The position numbers and the translations under genes are program-made. Positions 1-21,400 of a DNA stretch of 64,000 nt are shown in pieces (position 1 is the first letter of the stretch; each line of letters opens with the position of its first letter). The stretch is from positions 21,900,163 to 21,964,162 of the forward strand of contig NC_031770.1 in the NCBI RefSeq assembly GCF_001522545.3, read 5' to 3'. Under the pieces are notes generated by a model. The model saw only the letters and a list, made by a program, of their open reading frames with translations. It was not told the DNA's origin and made no database searches. Source of the DNA: Parus major (Eukaryota > Chordata > Aves > Passeriformes > Paridae).

Positions 1-8103
<8,103 letters not shown>

Positions 8104-8942
8104 CTCTGTACTGAATAAGGTTTTTAGACACTGATCTTTCAAAATCCCAGCTAACCCATTTTTAACTCTACTGTTTCTTCTTTTTTCCATCTCTCTTTCC
8201 CTGCCTGTCTCTGTCTTGGAAGCTGTGTCCGTAGTAACCGCTGCCGATGCCTGCAGTCTGTGACACGATTTATTTATTACCAAACATGGTAGTCTTTCCT
8301 TTAACTCAGTAGCTATTCAGTAACCTTAAGGGCAAGGCTCACTTGCTATCTCATTTTTATTACTGCTTTCTTGTGGAAAATGAATTAGTTTTGCTATGTA
8401 TGTCTTCTCCCTTTCCCCTCCAGCCTGGATGTAGTTATCTATAAAAACCTGGCTCAAGCTACTGAGAGCTGCTGGCTGGACCAATCTTGCTGAAAGCAAG
8501 ACAGCCACTTAAATGAGTGAGGCTTGCAGGATCAGGCTTGTGAGTTAAAGCTAGTATCTGATTTGGAACTGAACTTCCTTTTCCAACTAGCCTTCTTCAG
8601 TGCTACAACAAACTTCACAGGTAACCTCAGCACTGCTCTTGATCTGCTTTTTTGCTGACAGTTCACAATCCAGCCTGAGTAGAAGCAGACCCAAGCTTTT
8701 TGAGATTAAAGACCAATCATGTTCAACAACCACCAGTTTATGCATGTTCAAGTTTCTTGGGTATTTTCTCTCTTGTGGAGGCAGAACCCCCTGAACCTTG
8801 CACGTGCAGAGTAGATAGAAATTTATCAACCTGCTGTGTAGATACACAGGTGGATATCTCAGTGCAGTGTCAAGTGCTGTTCTGGGGCCTCAGTGCTCTG
8901 TGTTGCTGAGCCAAGTGCTCCACCCTACACCCCAGAAATAAA
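8104..8942 (+). other. RD3: RD3 3' UTR (probable)
   Basis: Sequence after the RD3 stop. The first canonical AATAAA on this strand after the stop that sits in a plausible place is at 8937-8942. The true 3' end needs transcript data; later AATAAA copies exist near 10.5 and 11.1 kb. Confidence 0.45.
8937..8942 (+). terminator. Candidate RD3 polyadenylation signal
   Basis: AATAAA in context cccagAATAAAtcagtg, about 0.83 kb after the stop codon. It is chosen only by position and consensus. Confidence 0.35.
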
Positions 8943-8960
8943 TCAGTGGGCTGAAATCAA

Positions 8961-11900
8961 TGTTTATGGCCAATCCTGAAAGAGGGCTGGAGTATCCATT
9001 TAAAGGGAAGGGTGAAGGGAACATCTCTCATTCCTCTCTGTACAGTGGCAACAGCTGAGATCACCTGAACTTTTTGCTGCTGTGAGTGATAGAAGTGCTC
9101 TGGCAGATGAAGGTTCTTCCGAGACCTTGAAGAGACAGGAAAATGCCACTAAGAAAAAGCTGCTAAGGCCCTAACCCAGCATCTTTAGGGAGAGCTCTCA
9201 CCAGCAAAGGGAACAGTAGGGCACACTGTGAAAGTCAAGTGTCCTGCAGAGAACCCAAGGGCTAGGATGCTTTGTGGTGACCAGCGGGAGATGGGGAACA
9301 AAGAGAGGGATTTGCTTGTATGACTGGCTTTTGGGGAATCATCTCAGTGGGATATAGCCTCCTGGAGGACCCTGTAGCTTTGTTGTTCTTTTGTCCGTTT
9401 CCAGCTATTTTTCCCTGGGGATCTTTGCAACAGCATGTGGGTTCTACAGCCAAGATTAAAACCCTTTGAAGCTGTGCCAACTCTGGGAAGAATTCCAGTA
9501 CATGAAATCTATCCTAGACTAGAAATGTGCATTTTCTTCCAGAGATGGAGGAAGGCAGCATAAAACAAAGATCAAGATCAACCCCCTAAGAGCTCTCTGA
9601 GACTGGGATTCTGACTCTTCCTCTCTCTCCCCTCTGGGCTATGTAAGATTGAAGACAAGGCTTTCTTACTAGCACCAGGCTGAAGTTTCTATCCCTTGGT
9701 AAACATTACTGCCAGCAACCCTCCTAGGGAGAGAAAGCAGCTCATTTTTAATCAAAAAGTCAGGGCTTCCAAATACAGCATCCAGTTTGGGACAGGCTGT
9801 TTCAACTCTAGGTCAATGAGGGAGAGTTTAAAGCCTTCTGACAATCAGCTTAGTGTTTTTCAGCCATATGTCCTTGTGAAGTAATGTGATTGCATATATG
9901 AAGTAAAAACCAAGGCTTGACATACTTAGCATAGCCTTAGCTGTCTAGAAGATGTAGGATCTCTAGCAAGGGGTCATCACAATTTGCAGAAACAATTCTT
10001 GTTTGGAAAAGGGTCAGCCCTTTTCCTTTAAATATATTTGCAAGCCACTGTATGGTACTGAAGACAGATGGGTTCATGAATTTCATGCTGCAGCTCTGTA
10101 TTCATTTTATTTGCACTTATGTTCTGTTTGACACCTTCAGTATTGACTGTGCTGATGTGATGTTTGATGGACTGCTGGGAGACACGGGACATTCTGACAC
10201 ACTGCCACAAAGCTCTTTGTTACAGCACAGTGTCAGTAGTATGCTCACTCTTTCTTAAGGAGAATCAGCAGTAAGTAACTCCCCTGCAGCAATGTACTAA
10301 GCCAAGGAAATCACTGAAGGGTGTTCACACTGTCACAGCAGCCTGTGATCATGCTGTGCCCTTCATTAACAACTTCCAGCTGGCAGACACCATTCTCATG
10401 CAGCAAAGGAGACAGATCTGATCTTTGGTCAAAGCCCTGCATGTTATGGAGGCCAGGCTGTGGCAGTGTTTGTAACAGCTGTTTTACCCCAACTTACCTA
10501 TCATTTCTAATTCCAGAATAAAATGTAATCCAAACTCTTGAACAGTATCACTCTCTCTGTGCCACTTCTGGAAGTTACACTGGGCTCACACTAGGATCTG
10601 ATGATAGAGGGATATTCAGATACCAAGCTATGAGAGATCTATTATTCCATGCTATCTAGTATTCTTACAGGGGTAGAAGTAGTACCATGTTTGCCTGCAG
10701 CCAGCTGCTTGGAGACTGACTGTGAGCTCCTGCATTGTGCATGCAGCAGCAGGCACTGAAGCAGAGCTGGAGATGATCAGGGTGCACAACTGCTGCACTG
10801 CTTGTGCTGCTTGTTTTTCTTAGAAATGCTGTAGACTGAACCTTAAATGATCCCCTGGTCTCAGCATGCGCCAACAACTATGTACTCATGTTTGCCTTGT
10901 CCTAATTCCACATTTGGCATGGCTAAATTAGTGTCAGTTCAAATGAGGAGCAGGAAACTCCTGACTGTCCCCACGTACAGTGCTATGGTCTATGGCATTG
11001 GGCACACACAGCAGGCTAACCAGATTGTTTCTGGCTAAAACCAACCCAAATGATCCATTTCAGGTAGCTCATAAACAACAAATCTGGACTAATGGTGGTC
11101 TGAAATAAACTCTCATGAAATTTGTGTAGTGTGAAGATCAGGTCCTCATTGGTAACTATCTGACTCTACTGCTCTGCTCTTCCTGGGCTGCATTACTTGC
11201 CAGTGTAGAAAAACAACAACTAAAAAAATCTTGATGAGACCCTCTGATGTTTTTAGCACCTCCTGAGAATTTGTCCTGTGTCTTAATTCTTTATGGAGAA
11301 TGAAATGTTAACTAGCAGCACATCATCACGAACAAACAGAAGTGAACCGAACAAGAATCATTCTAAATCCTCAAACATGCTTTCAGAATGGAGCAAGGCT
11401 TTTGGTATCAGCTCAGAGCATCACTGTTGGCCCATTGCTGACAGTGTTGTGCTGTCCAAAGGACACTGCCACACCCAGGAAAAAGCAGTCCTACACTTGC
11501 TATACCTTCTTAAAAGTAATAGCAGCAGCTCAGCTGCACTGCTCAGCTTCCAGGGGCCAGCACTCCTTAGAGCCACTACTCTTCTGAGGGAAGCTGTGCA
11601 GCCCTGCTCCTGTGGCTTCTAGAGATGAGCCTGGCCACAGGCTGTGTCAGCCAGAAAAGATGTGCAGGCAGGAGCTGAGGTTCCTCACCCACATCAGCAC
11701 AGAGTTCAGGCAGCTGTCATGCCATGGGGAAATGGAGTAAGCTCTGAGGGAAATACCTGCCCACTGACACAGCACTGTTTATACATTTCAACACAGAACC
11801 TTAGAGAATTAAAGCCAAGCTGTGGAATATAAACCAATTTATTTGTACTTGTTGTCTTTAATTAAAGATCTCCTGAAATATAATCTGTCTATATCTAGCC

Positions 11901-14900
11901 AAACACAACAGCTGTTCCACTGCCCTACTGTGATGTATCAAAGCAGGAAGGCACAAATGGTAAAGGCACTTGATCTAAACAAAAAAACCTCCATCCTCTC
12001 TCTACAGGCTACACATGCAACTGCCCACCTTCTATCTTGCTACCTCTACCATCAGATCTCAAGATCCAAGGTGATAAATAACCAGGATTAAGCAATTGCA
12101 AAGGACTGAAGTTCTCTGAAGCTACATGGTCTGCCGACACAACCTTGAATTGAAGTCTTCATCAACGTGCTTCCGAGCACGTCTTACATTACCCAGTATT
12201 ACCACAAAATGAGATGATATGAGAGACAAAATGGGTGTTTTGTCTCCAGATACTTTTGAATCATTCTGTTGATTCCATACCTGATCCTGTGTACTGGAAC
12301 ACTTTAATAGCAGCAGATGGCCCCAGATGGCTCAGGGCTCCCTGTGCTAAGCATCATATATACAAAGCATGCATGTGTTTAACAAAAGGGAACCTTTTTT
12401 CCCCCCCACATGAGGTATTACTGAAGCATGAATTGCATTGCTTAGCACATCCTGCACATCAGACAGACAAGTGGTTCCAAAAGGGGACTGTGAGTTCAGG
12501 GGCTTAGTAAGCTCTAGATGCAGCCTATAGCACAGGGCTTGAGTTACTCCTTGCCAGAAGCTGTGGACAACCAAATCTGTGTTGTTGCTTACACTGCATC
12601 CCCCAGACATTGCTATAGGCCTCTCCCAGAAGGAAAACTACAGTTTGACTGAATGGCCACTCTGATATTCCTGTGTTCTGCTACACCTCCCTGCTAAAGG
12701 ATATGGTACTGTAGTTTTGCCCAAAAAGCATTCTTGGAAGAACTGGACTGCATCAGCCACAGCCTTTTTGGTTGTGCTCTGCGATAGAGGAAGGGCTATT
12801 AGACCTCCGTTAGTTCCACCCACCTGTGCCAGGCAAAGACATCATAATTTCAGTGCCTGCCTTTCCCTGGTACTGCTGTCTGTGTGTGGGCTGTTGGCAC
12901 AAGGGACCTCTTGTTCCCTTTGCGTGGTCAGACAAACTCAAGCTGGCTTACATCAGAAAGATGCTCTGCTGGCCCTGAACACTGGGTCTTGGGCTCAGGT
13001 CTCCCAATGACCCCCATGTATTTTCTGTGTATTTGCTGCACAAAGATACTGTGAGACTTACTGTGGTAAGGGAAAATCCTTACCAGATGAGATCTTAAAA
13101 AGCACAACAGAGATGTGAGAAAGAGGCCTACAAGAACACACTGTCTACATTGTCACTGGACACTTCGTAAGATTATAAATTGTTAAGGTCCTGGCCAGGA
13201 TCATCCACAGATTATAGCATTTTACCTCTATATTTTAGCCATAGACACATGTTGCCTTTACCAAATAAATGAAATCTAACTCGGGAGCAGAGACACCAAA
13301 GTGAGGAAAAAGCTTCTGTGTTCTTGACATCAGAGTATCTGTTCTCAGAATGTAATTACTATTACATCTGTTTATTGTTCACAATGGTGTATCTTCAGAG
13401 GCCTCCACAGGTCACAGTCCATCTGCAGTACTTTTCCAACCTGATTCTTTCAGGTGTCAAGTTGCCTAAAGCAACAGATTGTACTTAATTTGGTCTGAAG
13501 ACTATTTAAATAACCAGACATGTTATGAAGCAGTGATACTGAAATACTCCTTATGTAGGTGAGTTTTCTTTCTATATTCTGATACTGATATTTAGGAGAT
13601 GGAAAAGAGCAGAGTGCAGTTTCTGAAGAACTCAGCAGCCCCAGGTAGGGTGGTGCACCTTCCAGGCCCCTGCTGGCTCTCAGCATCCTACTCCCTTTGC
13701 ATTCAGCTACTGAGAAGTTAAAGGCTTCCTTCTGCCTTTGGCACACAGGCACCAGCAGAAGAGACTATTGTCTGTCCTCAGCACAGCCAAGGGCAAGAAA
13801 GGAACAAAGACTGGATTAAATTCATAGGACAGTATTAACACATGTTCCCCATAACCATAATTAGGTATTTGCAGGCTAATTATAGGGTTTCAGACTTTCA
13901 GAAAGTGCAAAGCCAATGTCCAAAGGTTAAAAAAAAAAAAAAAAGAAGTGGAATTTCGGTGACATTCCAGCTGGACAGCATTGCCACCTACCGGCAGATA
14001 TTCCAGCACCTTCCAAACAGGGAACAGGCAGCGGCTTCCTAAACAGGCCTCTCCAGACAAATGCAGATTCTTCACACTCATACCACTGTTCTGTCACCTC
14101 TAGAGCAGCTCACGAATGGAGAGCAAAGTGAGCACAAGTGATGCTAGCCCTGGTGTCCAGTGCCTGAGATGAAGAGGGCACCAGTGCCAGCACACTGGCA
14201 TGGGAGCAGCTGCCACCACAAACACTTTGCCTCTCAGGCTGGGGAGTAATGATGTTCTTCACGCTGCTCCAAAGGGCTCTCAAAAGGCTTCCTTAGACCC
14301 CTCAGCACCATGTCCTGCTCGTCCCTTAGACAACACTACATGACTCATACTCCTGAAGCACAATTTAAGACTGAAATTGAACAGGCAGGGAGAAAAAAAT
14401 ACCTGTTGTCAACAGGCAAATAAATCACAGTCTCTGCACCGGGCAGTTTTGATGATTAATTTTCTCCAGAGGTGGAACTAGGTAGATGGGTGCTTGCCAA
14501 TAATTTTAAGAAGCAGGTCCTCAAAAACTCATTGCCCTACAGCTTCAAATATAACCAAGTGCAAACTGCAGGATTCTCAGGTGTGCCCAGAACCCCATTC
14601 CTTCAGGGAAACCTAGTATGACATAAAATCCAGCAGTTCCACAGAGTCCTCAAATGACAGTGGAGGTCCCAACCTTGAGTGTTGAACCAGAACTTTGGAA
14701 ACTTGTTTCTAAATACACACAGCAAAGACCCACGCAGCAAAGACCATGAGGAGTGTGTTTAACATAGGAAAGGACATCAGAGCTCCACCAGCCATCAAGG
14801 CCCTTGCCCACACCAGGAAAGGTTTAGTAAGTGACCCCAGGGCAAATCACTTCAGCCTCTCTGACCTTTGCTCTTGCCCTGCATGTAGAGCTCACTGTTT

Positions 14901-17900
14901 TTCCTGCTGCAGAGGATGACTGGGAATGATACATTCCTCCCCAAGTACATCTAAAGAGCATAACCCGCCCAAGTTTCACCACACTGTATATTGAACTGTT
15001 AGCAAAATGGCAGGCCCTGCTCAGGATGAGACACCTTGGTTCCAGGTACTTCCAAGTCAAAGTGGCATTTATCAATATTTCCTCAGCTTTTCATTTCTGC
15101 TATGCTTTTGTGTGCGCAAAAGAGTGAAGTTCAAGCCAACTCTAAAGGAAATGAGTAACAAAGAATTGCACTGCCCACAAAAACGGGCTGGGATATAATA
15201 CTTTAAACAGTGCCAAGGAAGACAGGCATGGCAGCAGCAGCTCAGAGAATGTGTCCTTCCTCTCCTTCCCACAACAGTGACTTCTGTTTCTGAAAATTCT
15301 GCAGCTAAAAAAATTCAGTTGAGTTCTGCATGATTCCCAGAATGGAAAACTGTGCAGAACACAGAAGGTGAGTATGATAGGGAAGACTGTAACACACACA
15401 CTCACACAAAAGGCAGGTTTCACATCTGAAAGATTCTATTATTGAGCATTGTAGGAAGAACCTCAACTTGCCAGCTAAGTAAGCTTCTGCAGCCCCTGCC
15501 TCATCATCTGGCCTCTGCCCCACTCCATGACTTCTGATGGCAGCCATCTCCCTCCAGCCCTACCTCACACCTTTTCCATGGCTCTGTTGTTCCAGCCTTC
15601 ACCTTTGCCCGTGACATGAACTTTTTGGTAGACGTGGCAGCAAGTCTCTCTATCAGCCATGTGTGTATCAGGTTAACATCCCACGCTCCTTCACATTTCC
15701 CTCATGCAAATTTCTCGACCTGATTTTCAACACGTTGTAACTGCTGTAACCTTCTCATCTGGTTCAGTCTGGTGCAGCTGCCACTACAGGGATCTGAAGC
15801 AGTATTAAGAAGCTATGCTTTAGTGAAATGACCCTCTTCCCTGAGGGTGCAAGCATGGAAAATTATTCTGGCTGTAAGGGTCTGTGCTCACTAGGGAGGA
15901 CTGGAATCTGTTGGCCTTTTCCCAACAGCAGCCTCAAAGATGCTCAGTCCCAAGAAGATGCCCAGGGTCTCAGTGCTTGTGGGGAAAGATGGAGAAGGGA
16001 AGGATGCAACATGATTCAAGCCTCTTTAGAAGCCTGAGAATCTACATGGACATGGGTAGAACAGGAGGCTTAGAAAAGCAGCAACTGCTGGGAAGTTTCA
16101 GACAGTGCTCGTAACTGACTGGGCAGGAGAGAATAAAGCAGAATCACTGCCACAGAGTTTAAGCAGCTTGGCTTTCTAGAAGAAATGATAGCTTAGAAAT
16201 AAATGCTGGCACAGAAATATTTTAAAGCATCACCAAAGCATATCCAGCATGTCAAGAAAAGTAAACAGAAAATTTCTCTGTCCTGAACACAAACCAAAAA
16301 AAAGCTTTGTTTTTTAAGAAGGAATAGTTTGACTGATTTTTGTACCATGAACAACTACCAAAACCCTAAAGGAAGAACAGTCCAAATCATATTACTAAAG
16401 GCCCTTTGCCTTTTTCATACTAATGTGGAACAGGGCAGGAATTTTATGATCTTGACCAAGGCAACAACAAAAAATTATTTAAACTAAGCATGAACCTTCC
16501 AACCAATGCAGTTCTTTTCAACTGTGACCTCTGGGTTTCCCATTCCTATTTTCTTTCCATCTTCAAAATTTCTACTCCCTACTCCACACCAAGTTTTCCA
16601 AAATTAAACTATCTTTACATAAAATATAACCTAGGGAACAGGAAGGATGTTGTCTTCTGAAGTGTGTTTGGGATTAACTGTGTTATGCAAAGTCCAGAGA
16701 TAAAAGCTGCTTATGTGGGCAAGATGCTTTGACATCACTAGCTAAAAAATACCAAAGTAGCATAAATCAAAACATAATCTCCATGATAAATAAAAGGGGC
16801 TTTCTTTCTTGGTTGTTTTTCCCCCCCAGTAACATTTCAGAACAGTGCTTTCAAAAAGACCCTTTCCACTGATGGATTAAAAGTCAAGGAAACTCCATTT
16901 CTTACCTATGTTTTTGCAAGTTTTATGTTCATAAGGATGTAGAGTTGCTCTGCTGGATCAGGGCTTTAGTCTCTAGAGTTACATCTCTGCAACAACTACA
17001 AAATGCTTCAAAACAAAACTAGGGGAAGGAGAAGATTCTAGCATCTTCAGGTTTTGCAGTTCAAAACAGTTATAAAATCATCCCTTGAGCAATTGTATAA
17101 ATCTTCAAGTTTACTTCAAAACACCGTAGCAGACACAGACACAGTTTTCCATTTGCTCTTTAATGAACTCCCCCCACTCTGACTGCTGTACACTTGATGT
17201 TCTTGTCAAAGTCAACTCCCCTTGAGTCCTTCCTTCAGGCATTCCTGAACTGCAGCCCCTGAGGAGCACCTGATTCATGAGCACCTGATTCAAGTGGAAT
17301 TCCCACAGCGGGGTTATGTACAAAGGGGCCTGCTGGGTAACCAAGAGTCAAGGTTTGGAAAGAAGGCAGGCACTGAGCAAATTACCACACTGGCACACCC
17401 ACAAGCTGTGCTGGGCTCCTGATGCCTGTCCAAACCTGTCTCATCTCACAGTGGACTGTCAACAGACCTGTGAAGTCACTGCCACTGCCTGTCTCAACAC
17501 CATTCCACAGCTCTTGTCCATCAGACTAAGGTATGTCGATAGGATGTATCTTGCTGCACTTCAGAGAGAGAAAGATTTGTTACATGGCTCACAGGATCAG
17601 AAAAGCAGGCCACAACTCCAGAACTTTTAGTCTAGGAACTGCAACATCAGATATGGAGAGTAAACTATCTGCTATGAGCTGAATAACTGATTCAGATAAA
17701 CAAAACCAGAGACCTTTCCTGCTTCTATTTTAGGATAAAAATAATTTGCTGCCATTATTGCTCTAGAGTATTTTGCTGTTACACTTTCTAATGAGAGAGA
17801 GCAATAAACTGTCCAGAGAAACACTGCATCTCAAATTCTGAAACAAAACAACATATTAGTGAATGAACTTTCAAAAAAAAAATCATTTATGTAAAAGGAT

Positions 17901-18386
17901 GTTCTATTTACAAAGGTAAATTTGCTCTTTAGGATAAGCATAACCACTACCAGAAAAAAAATATATACATAAAAGAAACACCTCGTCTTTCAAACAGACA
18001 TTTACAAATACTCTGCTTAAACTACTGGAAAAATTAAGACATTTGAAATCAAGAGTGCATTCTGCATGCAGTTAGGATAGAAATTACATTGCTGGACTTC
18101 AGTGTGTCCTTTCTTATCATTGTGAACAACACACACTTGGGCTTTTCTGAAACACCACAGACTGGCTTTTACCTTAGGATCTTAAAAGGAGGACATGGAT
18201 CTCCATTAACAAGTTATTAGCTACTCTTTGTTTTGCCATTAAAAAAGGACATCCCAACTTTCTTCTCTGTAGGAGGGTCTGGTCTTGTCCAACTTGGTGT
18301 CCTTTTCCCTGAGTTTCCCTTTAGTGATCTGTTAGGATGATGGCTGGCTCGGTACATCTACCAATCCTTGGTGAGCACTCTTCCCG
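8961..18386. other. Intergenic space between convergent genes
   Basis: About 9 kb between the RD3 end and the stop of the minus-strand Lys/Ser-rich gene. I found no exon with splice sites, no tRNA-like structure and no clear young repeat. The last kilobase may be 3' UTR of the minus-strand gene: an ATTAAA on the minus strand at 17159-17164 is one possible signal. Confidence 0.6.
17264..17292. repeat. 15-bp tandem duplication
   Basis: Two exact copies of gagcacctgattca separated by one t (period 15). Small local duplication with no evident function. Confidence 0.9.
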
Positions 18387-18437
18387 TTACAAGGCAGAGT
18401 TCAGAAATTCCAGGAGCTGTGCACGGTTCCGGTCTCT
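18387..18437 (-). CDS. Lys/Ser-rich gene, terminal coding exon
   Basis: Acceptor ctctgcag, then 16 codons (RDRNRAQLLEFLNSAL, residues 146-161) and TAA. The phase is 0, matching the preceding donor. The stretch looks like an amphipathic helix and is unlike the low-complexity rest. Confidence 0.78.
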   Translation of the reverse strand, partial: RDRNRAQLLEFLNSAL

Positions 18438-21400
18438 CTGCAGAGCAGACAAGCAGAGGCAGTGGCTGAACAGACCTGTACTCAGGAGCAAGGCCACAGA
18501 TCCCTGTTTTCTGTGGGGTTTTCACATCCCAAAGCAAGTGCCATTGACACAGCTGGGTCTAACTAGCTACCAGTGAGGCGTGGGTGCCCAGGGGAAGTGC
18601 CAGGCAATGGTACTGGGGAGACAAGCTGTCACTGTTCCATGAGACATTTCCTAAGTGGCTCCCTAAGGAGGCTCCAGTGGGTTGTCATCGTGCAGCTCAC
18701 AGCCTGCCCAGGAGGGAACTCACAAGCACAACAGATGCTCCTCCCTGGTGGCCGAAGCAACTTTCACTGTACCCAGATTAAGTCCTGTGCTTTGGGAAGT
18801 ATCTTTTTGTCCCTATGCATAAACAGCAGCTTATGCAGCATAACAGAACCCTGAACTTAGGTTCTTTCTTCACGTAAAAGATGGCCCAACCAATTAATTC
18901 CAGCGTTTTTTATAAAAAAATTATTGAATCTTTAAATATTGTAAAGAATGGATGTTGTTCAATTCAGCTTGACCACAGGCATCAATCAAAAAAAGGACCA
19001 GCATCAAATATTTGAAATCAAGTATCATAGCAAGCAGATCACTAGAACAGAACTAGCAAACATTTAGCATAATTTAGCACACACTTTGGTGTCACAGAGA
19101 GAAGATTATGTGTTTTCAGTCAAATTTAACTCAAAATGCTCAGGACTGCTTTGGTAGCTGTAGAACAAACTACTAGGGCTGAACCAGAATCTGCCAAGCT
19201 GGATACCTCAAGGAAATAACACTTCCAGACCAGCACCAGAGCCCTCTGCAGGTCACCCTAAGGTGTGGATATTGTTGAAGGGAGAAGGTATTATTTAAGT
19301 GCTGAGTCCAAACATCCATAGCAATAGCACACAACACTATTCATGGTATTTATTTCCCTGGGTATCTCAGCAAAAACATCTGACTGCTCTGAAAAAATGC
19401 AGGAGCATGTGGTCCTAATACTACTACTGTGGTTTTTTTTAAATTCCTCTCTAAATAAAAGCTAGTCTTGCATGTGTTAGAAAAACAGTAGCAATTACCA
19501 CAACTGATCACAAAAGTCTGAAATGAGTACAATGAACACCAGTACAAGAGAAAGCTACAAACTGGCTAATGATTAGAGGCTGAAATGCTAAGAACCTGCA
19601 CAGGCATCCTTTGGTTTATATGCTCAGGACTGAGTATTCCAAGCTCCTTCATAACATAAAGCCTGCCAAAAGAATGAATTAAAATTTCTCAGCCACACTA
19701 GAAGCTACGCTCAGTTAGCAACTCCTACCTCCAAGACCCACTCTTCTACAAAAACTGCTATTAGAAAAATATTAAAAGATACAGTATTTTTGCTTAGGGA
19801 CATTTAGACTACTTATTTCTTACCTCTATATCTTCCTTAGTCTTCTTTATTTTCATCTTAATTTTCTTTCCAGTTATCATGCTGTAGTTTTCATTCTTCT
19901 TTTTGTTTTTGAAGAACTGAAATGAGATCACATGTTAAAAAGACATAAGCTTTGTTCTGTACCATTACAAATCTTATGCAAAAAATAAAGACAATCATCT
20001 TTTATACTTCCTAACTGTCCACAACAACAGAAGGAGGTTTCTACTGGTTGATGACCAAACTGGTGATGTCATAAACATTTCTATGACAGGACAGATTAAG
20101 TATGTAGGTGAGAAATCAAACAGGGCTTCACAGTCAGACCAGCATACCTTGGAAAGCTGGACAGGTCCTGTTTTCTCTTTCCTTTTCTTCTTTTCTTTCT
20201 TTTTCTTCATTTTGTTATCCTTTTTCCTTTTCTACAATAATAAGACATATGCTGTTATGCTTACAGACTAACAAGGGCAAAAAAACCCCAAACCCACAAG
20301 GATCTCTCAAGGCCACTCAAGTCAAAAGAGCCACTACTGTTTGCCATTACCATTGCTGGACAACTAGTAGAAAGTAATGCACCAGAGCACCCTTGGGACT
20401 CCAAGGAACAGAAAAGGTCTGATTCCCCATTCTCTGTCTTTTAAAGTCACCCCAATATATAAAATAAATGGAATGGAAAATGGAATAGAAAAATTACAAC
20501 AGCAAGAATTTTCCACTTGCTTCTCTTACTGACTACAAATAATGTCTTCTGACAAATTCTATAAATTTATCAAGATTCCCCACTTCTCTTTTCTTCAGAG
20601 ACTACTCTAAACTCCAGCTGGACCAACAATGACTGGCAAATTATTTCTCTTTTTGTATAATGTCAAGCGCTCATTTATCAGTTCAGCTACCACCACCCTA
20701 TACAATACCTTTTTGTTGTGCTTTTCTTTTTTCTTCTTCTTTGACTTAGACTTAGGAGAATCTAAAATCAAGGAAAAAAATAAACAAAATAGAGCCCTGT
20801 ACGTTTAGCATTCTGAAAAAGTAATTTGTTTTACAGATAAGACACAGAGAAATGTGAAGTATATGAAGAAAATACTTTAGTTCAGCTATATATACTGACA
20901 CAGGTTGAACTAACCCTGAGAATGAGAACACATTAAATTACTGCCACTTACTGGACTAACATGGAAACTGAAAATACCTGATTTACTGATTCTGCAGATG
21001 TGCCAGCTTTACGTGAATCCTCGAAGCTAAATGCTTGAAATGTTAAGACCAAAGTAGGGCTAAATCAAATCCACAACTCTGGTCTAGATAGACTGGTGAA
21101 GCAAAAAAAGATCTGTGTTTTGAATATGTAACAAATAGAGGGGCTTAAATATATAGAGCACATTGTTACCATGTAACATTCATTTGAATGGCAGTTTCTC
21201 TTTTCAAGTAATTCAAATTAACACAAGAACGTTGCACTGTAAGTGAAGTGGCACCTTTACACACAGTTGGAAAGGGTTATAAGATAAACACCCTGAACAA
21301 GCAGCACTGGTATTCTGTGCTGTCACTTTGTGGTGGCTTTGCCACTTTTAAAACAAGCTTTAAATGCTCTCAGGAGCGCTATCAAAACTGGAAAACGTGG

